Below are positions 26,139-34,725 of a DNA stretch of 64,000 bases, piece after piece. Positions within the stretch are counted from its first letter, which is position 1; every line of letters starts with the position of its first letter. The notes below the pieces were generated by a model. It was not told where the DNA came from, did not search any database, and saw nothing but the letters and a program-made list of their open reading frames with translations. The stretch is from an uncultured Collinsella sp. (GTDB taxonomy: Bacteria > Actinomycetota > Coriobacteriia > Coriobacteriales > Coriobacteriaceae), in assembly GCA_900539035.1 (NCBI GenBank), contig UQAU01000007.1:8970-72969 (forward strand). Direction: 5' to 3'. A program made the translations under genes and the position numbers.

Positions 26139-26353
26139 TGAAGCCCGCAGAGATTCGTGAGCTCTCGGACGCTCAGCTCGTTGAGAAGCTGAAGGAAATG
26201 CGCGCCGAGCTCTTTAACCTTCGTTTCCAGATGGCCACCAGCCAGCTGGACAACACCGCTCGCGTCAACACCGTGAAGAAGGACATCGCTCGCGTCCTCA
26301 CGGAGCAGCGCGCCCGCGAGATCGCAGCGGAGAAGTCCGCTGTCGCCGAGTAG
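26138..26353 (+). CDS. rpmC: 50S ribosomal protein L29
   Basis: 71 residues, two-helix protein at the tunnel exit. Segments ELSDAQLVEKLKEMRAELFN and NTARVNTVKKDIARVLTEQR are diagnostic. ATG shares a base with the rplP stop, so translation is coupled. Confidence 0.95.
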   Translation: MKPAEIRELSDAQLVEKLKEMRAELFNLRFQMATSQLDNTARVNTVKKDIARVLTEQRAREIAAEKSAVAE

Positions 26354-26369
26354 GACCTAAGGAGAGAAC

Positions 26370-26630
26370 ATGACTGATTCGCGTAACTCGCGTAAGGTCC
26401 GTACGGGTGTCGTTACCTCCGTCTCCGGTGCCAAGACCATTGTTGTCACCATCACCGAGCGCAAGCGTCACCCCAAGTACGGCAAGATGATGACCAGCTC
26501 CAAGAAGCTGCACGCTCACGACGAGGAGTGCACGGCTGGCGTGGGCGATACTGTCCGCGTTATGGAGACCCGTCCTATGTCCAAGATGAAGCGTTGGCGC
26601 CTCATCGAGGTCGTCGAGCGCGCTAAATAA
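26370..26630 (+). CDS. rpsQ: 30S ribosomal protein S17
   Basis: 86 residues, OB-fold primary 16S binder. VRTGVVTSVSGAKTIVVTI and VGDTVRVMETRPMSKMKRWRL mark the family. ATG at 26370 with TAAGGAGAG. A 118-bp gap with a small hairpin (GTATGC / GCATAC around 26670-26687) and a TATAAA at 26698 separates it from rplN, so another internal promoter is possible there. Confidence 0.96.
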   Translation: MTDSRNSRKVRTGVVTSVSGAKTIVVTITERKRHPKYGKMMTSSKKLHAHDEECTAGVGDTVRVMETRPMSKMKRWRLIEVVERAK

Positions 26631-26748
26631 GCAGTCGCTCTTACGACTTGTACGTTTCCGAAGATGTGCGTATGCCTGGCTTGCATACCACGGGCCGTAT
26701 AAAGGCTGCGCACCTCTCTTCGGTTCTTAGTTCGGAGGAACATCTACC

Positions 26749-27117
26749 ATGATTCAGATGCAAACCATGCTGAACGTCGCCGACAACTCCGGCGCTCGCA
26801 AGATTCGCTGCATCAAGGTGCTTGGCGGTTCCAAGCGTCGTTATGCAGGCATCGGCGATGTGTTCATCGGTGCTGTCCAGGAGGCTACCCCTGGCGCCAA
26901 CGTCAAGAAGAAGGACGTTGTCCGTTGCGTCGTCGTTCGCACCGTTAAGGAGATCCGCCGCAAGGATGGCTCCTACATTCGCTTTGATGAGAACGCCTGC
27001 GTTGTCATCAACAACGATGGTTCGCCCGTCGGCACCCGTATCTTCGGGCCCGTCGCTCGCGAGCTTCGTGACAAGAAGTACATGAAGATCGTCTCGCTCG
27101 CTCCCGAGACCCTGTAG
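26749..27117 (+). CDS. rplN: 50S ribosomal protein L14
   Basis: 122 residues, full length. L14 forms a bridge to the 30S subunit and is a docking site for silencing factor Rsf[20 protein letters not shown] at the N-terminus and [22 protein letters not shown] at the end are typical. ATG at 26749 after TTCGGAGGAAC. First gene of the canonical spc operon; rplX follows after 13 bp. Confidence 0.97.
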   Translation: MIQMQTMLNVADNSGARKIRCIKVLGGSKRRYAGIGDVFIGAVQEATPGANVKKKDVVRCVVVRTVKEIRRKDGSYIRFDENACVVINNDGSPVGTRIFGPVARELRDKKYMKIVSLAPETL

Positions 27118-27130
27118 TTAGGGGAGATAT

Positions 27131-27436
27131 ATGTATATCAAGAAGGGCGATAAGGTCCAGGTTCTCTCTGGTAAGGATCGCGGCAAGCAGGGCGTTGTCC
27201 TGCGTGCTCTCCCCGCCGAGAACAAGGTCGTTGTCGAGGGCGTTTCGGTCGTCAAGAAGGCCGTCAAGCCCAACGCTGCCAACCAGCAGGGCGGCATCGT
27301 TTCGCAGGAGGCTCCCATCGACGCCTCCAACGTCAATCTCGTTTGCCCCGAGTGCGGTAAGGTTACCCGCGTCGGTCACGAGAAGGACGGCAAGAACAAG
27401 CTGCGCGTCTGCAAGAAGTGCGGCCACAAGTTCTAA
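27131..27436 (+). CDS. rplX: 50S ribosomal protein L24
   Basis: 101 residues, KOW-domain assembly initiator. [21 protein letters not shown] at the start is the KOW motif. The C-terminal part has two CxxC pairs (CPECGKV and CKKCGHKF), which suggests a bound zinc as in many actinobacterial and thermophile L24 proteins. This is the last ribosomal gene before the 33-kb interruption; rplE, the usual next gene, is at 60598. Confidence 0.97.
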   Translation: MYIKKGDKVQVLSGKDRGKQGVVLRALPAENKVVVEGVSVVKKAVKPNAANQQGGIVSQEAPIDASNVNLVCPECGKVTRVGHEKDGKNKLRVCKKCGHKF

Positions 27437-27464
27437 GCTGCCCGCAACATTTAAGTTGCCAGCA

Positions 27465-27502
27465 AAGGCCTGGATGCTCCACGGCACCCGGGCCTTTTTC
27501 TA
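27465..27502 (+). terminator. Terminator after rplX
   Basis: AAAGGCC(T)GG near 27465 pairs with CC(C)GGGCCTTT, followed by TTTCT. It ends the upstream half of the divided ribosomal cluster. Confidence 0.65.
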
Positions 27503-27521
27503 TCCCCACTCATTGGGTACT

Positions 27522-27624
27522 CATTGGGGACAGACTTAAATGAGTGGAAGTCGCTTGGCATTCATAGGGGACCATTCGTTGGGGACAGACTTAAATGACC
27601 AGTCGTTGGGGGACAGTCCCTATG
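27522..27624. repeat. Tandem-like GGGGACAGACTTAAATGA intergenic repeats
   Basis: TTGGGGACAGACTTAAATGA occurs at 27524-27543 and 27579-27598; a third shortened relative, GTTGGGGGACAGTCCC, starts at 27605. Repeat spacing is 55 bp. They resemble the ACAGTCC repeats around the PTS gene. The 490-bp gap between rplX and the oxidoreductase holds these, the terminator and the hexamer array described next. Confidence 0.6.
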
Positions 27625-27746
27625 TGCCGGCAGTTTGGGACGGTCCTTTGATGTCTGGTGCCCCCAGAGGGGTGAAGTAATGCAGTTTGCTCTGTCTTTT
27701 AGGGCTTTGGTGTTCCGCCTCTTTATGTTTCACAAGAATCGTTGCA

Positions 27747-27794
27747 TGCGCATTTACGCGCATATCCTTGCGCGATAATGCGCATAGCCGCGCA
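27747..27794. promoter_or_regulatory. Helically phased YGCGCA hexamer array upstream of the oxidoreductase operon
   Basis: Hexamers TGCGCA (27747), CGCGCA (27757), TGCGCG (27769), TGCGCA (27779) and CGCGCA (27789) start 10, 12, 10 and 10 bp apart, all on one face of the helix. A further CGCGCA is at 27862. This looks like a cooperative regulator binding region, perhaps for the DeoR-type protein encoded downstream. Confidence 0.5.
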
Positions 27795-27926
27795 AACATC
27801 TGCCAACTACGGCTAAATAATGACCGATAAGCAAATAAACACGCAAACACGAGCAGATACGCGCGCAATTGTGCGAATATAGGGTTGTTAGAAATGAAGG
27901 ACTTCCGATAACTCAGGAGGCACATA

Positions 27927-29006
27927 ATGGCAGATTCCAAACAGGCTCCGCTCGACGCCGAAGCAGCCGCTAAGGCGGCGTTTGCTTCGGTCCAGGATCA
28001 GCCGTTCCCCAACGATATTTTTACGGCCCCCGAGCTCCGCTGGGCTGTGATCGGTTGCGGTGTTATCGCCAACCAGATGGCCCAGTCTCTCGCTCTTGCC
28101 GGTCGCAAGCTTGCGGGCGTCGCCAACCGCACGCTGTCCAAGGCTCAAGCTTTTGCCGAGCAGTATGGCGTCGAGAAGGTGTACGAGACGATTGAGGACC
28201 TCTACGCCGATCCGAACATTGACGCAGTCTATATCACCACGCCGCACAACACGCATATCACCTACCTGCGCGCCGCTCTGGCAGCTGGTAAGCACGTGCT
28301 CTGCGAGAAGGCCATTACCCTCAATTCCGCTGAGCTCGACGAGGCGCGTGCCATCGCCGACGAGCACAACGTGGTCCTTATGGATGCCACCACGGTGCTT
28401 CACATGCCGCTGTACCAGGAGCTGCGCCGTCGCATGGATGCGGGCGACTTTGGCCGTATGAACCTCGCCCAGCTCAACTTTGGCAGCTATAAGGAGTACG
28501 GCGACCTGACCAACCGCTTCTACAACCGTAGTCTTGCCGGCGGCGCCATGCTCGACATTGGCGTGTATGCCCTGTCCGTCATGCGCCTGTTTATGGCCAG
28601 CCAACCCGCGGAGGTCGTCTCTCTGGGCAATACCTGCGAGACTGGCGTTGACGTCGCGGGCGGCATTGTCTGCCGTAATGCTGAACAGCAGCTGGGCGTT
28701 GTGAGCCTTTCGCTCCACTCCAAGCAGCCCAAGCGCTCGGTTATCAGCTTCGACAGGTGCTATATCGAGGTCAACGAGTATCCGCGCGCCGACCATGCGA
28801 CCATCGTGTGGACTGCGGACGGGCACCGTGAGGAGGTCCACGCCGGCACCGAGGCATACGCTCTGTGCTACGAGATGGCCGACCTGGAGAAGGCCGTTGC
28901 CGGCGATGATTCGAAGCGCGAGCTTCTGGGCTATGCTTCCGATGTTATGGAGCTGATGACCAAGCTCCGCGCCGACTGGGGAGTCGTGTACCCCGAGGAG
29001 GAGTAA
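27927..29006 (+). CDS. Gfo/Idh/MocA family NAD(P)-dependent oxidoreductase
   Basis: 359 residues. After about 35 N-terminal residues, the Rossmann motif WAVIGCGVIANQMAQSL begins; the active-site Lys segment HVLCEKAITLN is present. C-terminal alpha/beta domain with GGAMLDIGVYALSV. Members oxidise or reduce sugars, inositols and related polyols; the substrate cannot be told from sequence. ATG at 27927 after AGGAGGCAC. It is 3 bp ahead of a DeoR-family regulator, so it is probably part of a sugar-responsive two-gene operon, without a transporter or kinase nearby. Confidence 0.9.
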   Translation: MADSKQAPLDAEAAAKAAFASVQDQPFPNDIFTAPELRWAVIGCGVIANQMAQSLALAGRKLAGVANRTLSKAQAFAEQYGVEKVYETIEDLYADPNIDAVYITTPHNTHITYLRAALAAGKHVLCEKAITLNSAELDEARAIADEHNVVLMDATTVLHMPLYQELRRRMDAGDFGRMNLAQLNFGSYKEYGDLTNRFYNRSLAGGAMLDIGVYALSVMRLFMASQPAEVVSLGNTCETGVDVAGGIVCRNAEQQLGVVSLSLHSKQPKRSVISFDRCYIEVNEYPRADHATIVWTADGHREEVHAGTEAYALCYEMADLEKAVAGDDSKRELLGYASDVMELMTKLRADWGVVYPEEE

Positions 29007-29009
29007 GCG

Positions 29010-29756
29010 ATGCTTGCGGAAGATAGGCTCAACGAGATCGTGTCGATGGTGCAGCAGGCCGGCTCGGTTACCGTGCCGGAGCTTGCCGAAGCCCTGGGCG
29101 TGACACCGTCCACCATTCGCCGCGACTTGCAAACGCTCGACCGCGCGCACCGTATCGCCAAGGTACACGGAGGCGCGACGAGTCTGGAGCGCGCGCACGT
29201 GACGCGCGACCTAACGCTTAATGAGCGCAGCGACCTCCATAACGATGACAAGGAGCGCATCTGCGCCCGTGCCGCGGCCCTGGTGGAGCCCGATAGCTTT
29301 GTGTATATCGATTCGGGCTCCACGACCCTCAAGCTCATCGAGCATCTTCCGCGCCTTGAGGGTGTCACCTATGTGACCGATTCCGTGCTCCATGCTCAGC
29401 ATTTCGCCCTGCGCGGTATGCGCACCGTGGTGCTAGGCGGCGAGCTCAAGCCCGAGACCGAGGCGCTCGTCGGTCCCGATGCCTTGGCAACCCTGGACCG
29501 CTATAACTTCAACTGCGGTTTTTGGGGTTCCAATGGCATCGCCGCCGAGCAAGGTCTCACCACGCCGGATATCGAGGAAGCGCAGGTCAAGCGTATCTCG
29601 ATGCGCCATACCGCCAAGCGCTTCGTAATCTCGGACGCCAGTAAATTTGGCATGGTGGCGCCCGTCAAGTTTGCGGACTTTCGCGATGCAACGATCATCA
29701 CTGCGGGCGAGGTGCCCGCCAAGTATCGGGCAATGGACAACGTCATCACGGTCTAA
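29010..29756 (+). CDS. DeoR/GlpR-family transcriptional regulator
   Basis: 248 residues. N-terminal winged helix (LNEIVSMVQQAGSVTVPELAEALGVTPSTIRRDL, residues about 7-40) with the DeoR signature RRDLQTLD, then a sugar-phosphate-sensing domain with DSGSTTLKLIEHL and the C-terminal ISDASKFGM segment. It normally represses its own sugar operon and is released by a phosphorylated sugar. Encoded directly after the oxidoreductase, and a good candidate to bind the hexamer array at 27747-27794. Confidence 0.9.
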   Translation: MLAEDRLNEIVSMVQQAGSVTVPELAEALGVTPSTIRRDLQTLDRAHRIAKVHGGATSLERAHVTRDLTLNERSDLHNDDKERICARAAALVEPDSFVYIDSGSTTLKLIEHLPRLEGVTYVTDSVLHAQHFALRGMRTVVLGGELKPETEALVGPDALATLDRYNFNCGFWGSNGIAAEQGLTTPDIEEAQVKRISMRHTAKRFVISDASKFGMVAPVKFADFRDATIITAGEVPAKYRAMDNVITV

Positions 29757-29778
29757 CAGCAGGGGACGGGCTAAGGCC

Positions 29779-29818
29779 AAAACCACCACAAAGGGGCAGG
29801 AACCTTTGTGGTGGTTTT
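29779..29818. terminator. Strong bidirectional terminator between deoR-type gene and rluA-type gene
   Basis: Perfect 16-bp stem (29779-29794 with 29803-29818), 8-nt loop, A-run on the left and T-run on the right. It serves both convergent genes. Confidence 0.95.
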
Positions 29819-29827
29819 AACGTTTGT

Positions 29828-29875
29828 CCAGATAAAACCTGCCAAAATAAACCTGTCCCTATTTGGCAGGTTTTA
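29828..29875. repeat. Intergenic palindromic repeat, AACCTGTCCC family, copy 2
   Basis: AAAACCTGCCAAAATA and TATTTGGCAGGTTTTA flank AACCTGTCCC. Same element as 3893-3936 but with intact pairing. It touches the end of the RluA-like gene. Confidence 0.8.
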
Positions 29876-30532
29876 GGGCTCCCAGGGGCAGGGGGCTTCG
29901 ATGTGGATGTGCTCGCCGGTTACGGGATGCGTGAAGGACACGCTGTGGGCGTGGAGCATCAGGCCGCAGGGGCGCGGCGTTCCGTACAGGTCGTCGCCAA
30001 CCAGGGGATGGTGCTCGCTTGCCAGGTGCACGCGAATCTGGTGTTTGCGTCCGGTGAGCAGCTCGACATCGAGATACGAACGCGTGGGTAGGCCACGACG
30101 GCTCTTAAGACGCTTGAGCACCTTCACACGCGTTTGAGACGGCTTGCCGCTGGCGCCGACGCGCATCTTTCGGCTGTCGTGACGGTCGCGGGCGATGGGC
30201 TTGTCGATGAGCTTTTCGTTCCAGTCGATCTTGCCCTCGGCGAGCGCCAGGTAGTGCTTTTCGAAAGCGTGGTCGATGACCATCTGGTCAAAGGCGGGCT
30301 GCGTTTGCTTGTCGAGCGAGAACAGCACCACGCCGGTGGTGTTGCGATCCAGGCGGTTGAGCGGCTGCATGTCAGTCGCGGCAAAGCCATCGCCCATCGC
30401 CAGCAAGAGGTCGCTGGCGTAGTCGGTGAGCGTGCGCTCGCCGGTGCCGTCGCCGTGGACGATCATGCCGGCGGGCTTGTCGATGGCCATGAGCCAGGCG
30501 TCGCAGTAGAGGACTTGAGGTTCTTCGTTCAC
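29873..30532 (-). CDS. RluA-family RNA pseudouridine synthase
   Basis: 219 residues, GTG start at 30532 behind GAAAGGC. It isomerises uridine in rRNA or tRNA. The catalytic Asp is in PLNRLDRNTTGVVLF (usual form HRLDxxTSG), followed by KHYLALAEG and the RxHQIRVHL motif (GRKHQIRVHLASEHHPLVGD). Too short for an S4 domain, so closer to RluA/RluE-size enzymes; the exact target base is not predictable. Second gene of a two-gene operon with the U32 protein, 15 bp apart. Confidence 0.9.
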   Translation of the reverse strand: MNEEPQVLYCDAWLMAIDKPAGMIVHGDGTGERTLTDYASDLLLAMGDGFAATDMQPLNRLDRNTTGVVLFSLDKQTQPAFDQMVIDHAFEKHYLALAEGKIDWNEKLIDKPIARDRHDSRKMRVGASGKPSQTRVKVLKRLKSRRGLPTRSYLDVELLTGRKHQIRVHLASEHHPLVGDDLYGTPRPCGLMLHAHSVSFTHPVTGEHIHIEAPCPWEP

Positions 30533-30547
30533 GTGTAAGCCTTTCGG

Positions 30548-33043
30548 TTAGCTAATTCCCACAAACATGCAGCCCGAGGTGGCGCCGCGCAGGCGGGCGG
30601 CGGGCTTGCGGCCGGCCTGTGCTGCTTCGACGGCACGACGGACGCGGGCGACGGCACGGCCCACCTCATCCGTCTCGAGCAGCGTTCCGTCCACCATGAG
30701 ACGACGCACGCCGGCATCGAGCAGCTGAGGAACCTGCGGCGTGAGGTCGATGGGGTAAGCATCGTACAGGCGAGAGCGGCCGTGGATGTCGGTACGCACC
30801 GGCATGACCTTTCCGTCGATATTCTTGAGCGAGAGTTTGCGGGCACGCAGGCGGCAGTTGGCACAATCGTGGATACAGCCGTTGGCAACCTGCAGAATGC
30901 AATGCTCGCTTGTCATGACGCGCGGGCGGCCAAAGACGGTGATGCCCAGAGCCGCGGGCGCGGCGGCGCCGAGCGAGACAATCTCGTCGAGTGTGATCTC
31001 GGGCGAGAGCCAAAACGCACCGGCTCCGCGATCGGCGAGCGCCTCCATGCAGGGCGTGTTATGCACCGGCAGGCAAGAGCGAATCTCGGTCGTGGCGCCG
31101 GCATGAGCGGCTACAGCGAGTTCGGAGATATTGCCGACGGCGACGGTGGCTCCGGCATTGATCCAAGGATCGACGCGCTCGTGGTCGGCGGCGCGGCAGA
31201 CCTCGTCGAGTACGGGCACGATACCCTGCTCAAATGCATCGGCAGGGGAGAGTTCGACAGCCTCGAGCGCGTCGGTGGTCATATAGATGCGCGTTGCACC
31301 CTCCGCGCGGGCTGCCTCGGCGGCCTCGAGCGTGGTGGCGGCGGCGCAGATCTGCGGCTCATCGCGGTAGTGCTCGGGCGCGGGGCGGGAATCACTGGTT
31401 ACAATCGCCGGCAGCTCGAGCGTTTTCGCGCGCTCCTCGTACGGTGCCAGAATGGCCTCTTCCAGCGCCTTACAAGCGGCGGCGCGCACCTTGTGCACGG
31501 CGGAAAAGCCCATACCGCAGCCGGCGTCGAGGGCCACGTCAAAGCTCGCGGCCTCAAAGGGAGAGGAGCCCATGCGCCCGACGTGCTCAACCAGATCGGA
31601 TGCCTCGACGGCGCGGGTCTTGGCGGCCTCGACGGTAAAGCCGGTGGCGGTGGCCGTAAGCGAAGGGTCGTCGCAGCAGGTGAGCGTAACGGTAAACGGC
31701 TCACCCAGACGCGCCACGACGGACACGTCTACGGCGCGGCGGCGCAGCACATCGCGCTTGAGCGCGGCGCCGGCAGCGTCAATGGCGCGCTGGCTTCGAA
31801 TCACGCGCACGCGGCAGCCCTCGGGCATGCTGCGAGGCACGCGGCACTCGATGATGTCGCCGGCGGCGGCATCATCGGCGGCGATGGTGGTCAGGAATTG
31901 GTTGAACTCATCGTCGTGACGAAGTTCCAGCAGGTCGCCCTTGCCCACGGGCTCAAACAGCTCAATGCGGGCGATGGCAGCGCGGCGACGGCGGTCGTCG
32001 GGCTTGAGCCCTCGCACGTCGCGGTTGGCCAGGTGGCTGCCCAGCACCGTGCCCACAATCTGGCCGCGGTTGTTGGAACGCTCGTAGCTCATCATCTCGT
32101 CGCCCGAGGTGCCGTCCTGATAGGCGTGCGTAAAGTCGCGGTTAAAGCAGCGCTTGAGCTGGCGTTGGCGGGCGGCTTCCTCATCCTTAGAGGTCGAAAC
32201 ATCGGCCAGCATATCGTCAATCTGGTGACGGTACACATCGACGATGGAGTACACGTAATCGGGAGCCTTCATGCGGCCCTCGAGCTTGAGCGATGCGGCG
32301 CCGGCGTCATACAGACGGCGAACAAGCTGCGACGTGTTGGTGTCGCGCGGGCACAGCGCGCGCTCGCGACCGGCAGGGGAGAGCGAGCGGCCGTTCTCGT
32401 CGATCAGCTCGTAGGGCAGGCGGCAGGGCTGGGCGCACATGCCGCGGTTGGCCGAGCGACCCGCCATGGCAAAGCTCGACAGCAGGCACAGACCCGAGTA
32501 GCAAAAGCAGATGGCGCCGTGGCTAAAGACCTCAAGGTCAACATCGGGCGCAGCGTCGTGAATGGTGGCAATCTCGTCGATGGAAAGCTCGCGCGAGAGG
32601 GTCACGCGGTCGGCGCCCTGCTCACGGCACCAAAGGGTTCCGCGGTCGTCGTGGATGTTTGCTTGGGTTGAGATGTGCGTCTCGATGCCGGGCATCGTGC
32701 GCTTGACTTCAAAGAACAGGCCCCAGTCCTGGATGATGAAGGCGTCGGCGCCCAGCGTGGAGCAGCGGTGGATGAGTTGCAGCGCATCGCCCATCTCGGA
32801 CTGCTTGATGACGATGTTGACCGTGACGTAGACGCGCGAGCCGGCTAGATGTGCGGCGCGGCAGGCCTGCTCAAAGGCCTCGTCGGTAAAGTTGGTGGCC
32901 TTGCGGCGGGCGTTGAAGCTGCCCATGCCACAGTAGATGGCATCGGCGCCGGCAGCGAGTGCGGCGGCAAAGGGCTCGGGGCCTCCGGCGGGGGCCAAGA
33001 GCTCGGGCCTGCGGTTGGTGGTTCGACTGGCGGTTGCGGTCAT
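30548..33043 (-). CDS. U32-family protein, probable RNA hydroxylation enzyme (RlhA/TrhP-like)
   Basis: 831 residues. N-terminal U32 domain with ELLAPAGGPEPFAAALAAGADAIY and the signature GMCAQPCRLPYEL; a central DUF3656-like region; and a C-terminal Cys-rich part, CILQVANGCIHDCANCRLRA. U32 proteins were named collagenases, but E. coli members YdcP (RlhA) and YegQ/YrrO (TrhP) hydroxylate 23S rRNA C2501 and tRNA wobble uridine. The conserved Cys residues probably hold an iron-sulphur cluster. Linking it to a pseudouridine synthase in one operon supports an RNA-modification role. ATG at 33043 after GAAAGGCAGG. Confidence 0.85.
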   Translation of the reverse strand: MTATASRTTNRRPELLAPAGGPEPFAAALAAGADAIYCGMGSFNARRKATNFTDEAFEQACRAAHLAGSRVYVTVNIVIKQSEMGDALQLIHRCSTLGADAFIIQDWGLFFEVKRTMPGIETHISTQANIHDDRGTLWCREQGADRVTLSRELSIDEIATIHDAAPDVDLEVFSHGAICFCYSGLCLLSSFAMAGRSANRGMCAQPCRLPYELIDENGRSLSPAGRERALCPRDTNTSQLVRRLYDAGAASLKLEGRMKAPDYVYSIVDVYRHQIDDMLADVSTSKDEEAARQRQLKRCFNRDFTHAYQDGTSGDEMMSYERSNNRGQIVGTVLGSHLANRDVRGLKPDDRRRRAAIARIELFEPVGKGDLLELRHDDEFNQFLTTIAADDAAAGDIIECRVPRSMPEGCRVRVIRSQRAIDAAGAALKRDVLRRRAVDVSVVARLGEPFTVTLTCCDDPSLTATATGFTVEAAKTRAVEASDLVEHVGRMGSSPFEAASFDVALDAGCGMGFSAVHKVRAAACKALEEAILAPYEERAKTLELPAIVTSDSRPAPEHYRDEPQICAAATTLEAAEAARAEGATRIYMTTDALEAVELSPADAFEQGIVPVLDEVCRAADHERVDPWINAGATVAVGNISELAVAAHAGATTEIRSCLPVHNTPCMEALADRGAGAFWLSPEITLDEIVSLGAAAPAALGITVFGRPRVMTSEHCILQVANGCIHDCANCRLRARKLSLKNIDGKVMPVRTDIHGRSRLYDAYPIDLTPQVPQLLDAGVRRLMVDGTLLETDEVGRAVARVRRAVEAAQAGRKPAARLRGATSGCMFVGIS

Positions 33044-33199
33044 ATCCTGCCTTTCAAAATGCTCAGATATTCAAAAGTATAGTGGTGCCGTTGCGGCAGG
33101 CGATGCCCGCGCTCCAAGCGGGATAAAGTCTTCAGCAGCTTGGGCTGGCTGACCTCGTGGAGAACCGTTCAGCGGTTCGGGGAAACCGTTGGGCGATAA

Positions 33200-33230
33200 A
33201 ATATTCTCGCAAGCTGATAATATTCTTGCA
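33200..33230. promoter_or_regulatory. Direct repeat AATATTCTYGCA upstream of ridA
   Basis: AATATTCTCGCA (33200-33211) and AATATTCTTGCA (33219-33230), 19 bp apart, in an AT-rich patch. Could be a regulator binding pair or part of the ridA promoter. The remainder of the 299-bp gap shows nothing else. Confidence 0.4.
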
Positions 33231-33342
33231 TCGCGCGGAAACCTTGAGTACTATCCCAATCAAGCGCGGTGTTCAGACCGAACTGTGCCTCCCGGTGTGA
33301 ACGCCGCGCTCACGCTCTCTCAATTGATCGTAAGGAGAAAAC

Positions 33343-33720
33343 ATGAGCAAGACCGTCGTGTCTTCCGATAACGCACCCGCAGCCATCGGACCGTATTCCC
33401 CCGGCATCCAGACCGGCAACATGGTGTTCCTGTCCGGCCAGCTGGGCATCGACCCCGCAACTGGCAAGATGCCCGAGGGCGTCGAGGCCCAGGCTAAGCA
33501 GTCCCTTGCTAACGTCGAGGCCCTGCTGACTGCTGCCGGCGCCACCTTTGCCGATGTCGTCAAGACCACGGTCTACCTGGCCGACATCGCCGACTTCGCC
33601 GCCGTGAACGAGATCTACGCCTCCAAGTTCGAGGCCCCGTTCCCCGCGCGCAGCGCCTTCCAGGTTGCCGCCCTTCCGGCTGGCGGTCTGGTCGAGATCG
33701 AGGTCGTCGCCGCTCTCTAA
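33343..33720 (+). CDS. ridA: RidA-family enamine/imine deaminase
   Basis: 125 residues, full length for RidA (YjgF/YER057c/UK114). It hydrolyses reactive enamines such as 2-aminoacrylate to the keto acid and ammonia, protecting PLP enzymes. Signature parts: AIGPYSPGIQTGNMVFLSGQ near the N-terminus and the Arg-containing C-terminal APFPARSAFQVAALP with the GGLVEIEVVA end. ATG at 33343 after AAGGAGAAA. Diaminopropionate ammonia-lyase, which makes 2-aminoacrylate, is encoded 18 kb downstream in the same island, which fits. Confidence 0.92.
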   Translation: MSKTVVSSDNAPAAIGPYSPGIQTGNMVFLSGQLGIDPATGKMPEGVEAQAKQSLANVEALLTAAGATFADVVKTTVYLADIADFAAVNEIYASKFEAPFPARSAFQVAALPAGGLVEIEVVAAL

Positions 33721-33750
33721 GTCGTTGGCCACAACTAAACATGACATGCA

Positions 33751-33788
33751 AAAAGACCCTGCAGCGCGTGCGAGCTGCAGGGTCTTTT
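33751..33788. terminator. Bidirectional terminator between ridA and the YheO-like gene
   Basis: Perfect 15-bp stem AAAAGACCCTGCAGC / GCTGCAGGGTCTTTT with an 8-nt loop; serves both convergent genes. Confidence 0.95.
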
Positions 33789-33832
33789 GTTAAGTGACGG
33801 ATCGCTTGTGGAGCCGCGCTCCATTTTGCTCG

Positions 33833-34489
33833 TTAGCCCTCCTTGCGAACTTTTTGCAGGTAGCGGTAGACGCTGGGCTCTGAGATGCCCAGCGCGGTGG
33901 CGGCGCAGGCCACGGCGCCCTTGAGCATGAACACCCCGTTGCCGTTGAGGTGGCGAATGACGTCCACGCGGTCGCTCTGACCAAGTGACGCTACGTCCAG
34001 CCCGCGCGCGCTCAGCAACTCGGCAATGCTGCGGTCGATGAGCTCCTGCGTGGACTCCGAAAGGCTTTCGACCTCGATAGACGCGGGCTCCGTGCGCGTC
34101 GGCGCTGCGTCGAAGCACGCCATGAGCTGCTGCGCCATGGCGTTGATGGAACGCACGGTCGAGAGATCGGTGTTGACGCAGAGCATACCGACGATCTCGT
34201 CATTCTCGCGGATAAAGTACGTCGCGGACTCCAGCGTCTTGCCTCCGGCGCCGCGGCCCTCGTAGCCCGTAATAAACGGCAGGTCGCGATACTTGGGGTC
34301 GTGCATGATCTTGAGCGCCAGATCGGTGGCGGGGCCGCCGACCTTGCGGCCGCTCACGATGCCGTTGCGAATATCGACGATGGCGTGGTCGGGATCCGAG
34401 AAATCGTGCAACACGATTTCGCTGTTCTTACCGAGTACCTGCTCCAAGAAATCGACCATCGGCAAAAAGCGACGTACGGTCTCGTTCAC
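33833..34489 (-). CDS. YheO-type PAS / helix-turn-helix transcriptional regulator (paralogue 1)
   Basis: 218 residues from a GTG at 34489 (AAAGGAG nine bases upstream); the frame is open to 34630 without a better signal. N-terminal YheO-like PAS domain (MVDFLEQVLGKNSEIVLHDF, then DHAIVDIRNGIVSGRKVGGP and FIRENDEIVGMLCVNTD), C-terminal HTH region (GNGVFMLKGAVACAATALGISEPSVYRYLQK). Related to DauR, which senses amino-acid-derived ligands; a cytoplasmic small-molecule sensor. Divergent to the purine permease at 34842, which it probably controls. A second copy of this family is at 50342-50995. Confidence 0.88.
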   Translation of the reverse strand: MNETVRRFLPMVDFLEQVLGKNSEIVLHDFSDPDHAIVDIRNGIVSGRKVGGPATDLALKIMHDPKYRDLPFITGYEGRGAGGKTLESATYFIRENDEIVGMLCVNTDLSTVRSINAMAQQLMACFDAAPTRTEPASIEVESLSESTQELIDRSIAELLSARGLDVASLGQSDRVDVIRHLNGNGVFMLKGAVACAATALGISEPSVYRYLQKVRKEG

Positions 34490-34725
34490 GGACAACTCCT
34501 TTGGGTGAAATCGGAAATGTTCATAACAATTTTTTCTCATGGTAACACGCTGCCCATCATCTCGTATATCCGCAGGTACATTAAGTAATGCAGACGAACG
34601 GTAGGAATTTAGCGGTAAACGGTTGACCAAAAGAAAAGTTAGATGTTATTTTGACCAGACACTTTCCTGACCTGCGGAAATGCGTTATTTCAGCTGAAGA
34701 ATGGTCTGATAACAAAAAATTATTA

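Noticed and set aside
27522..27624. CRISPR array in the rplX-oxidoreductase gap
   Set aside because: Only two full repeat copies and one partial, spaced 55 bp, with no cas genes; better read as dispersed intergenic repeats.
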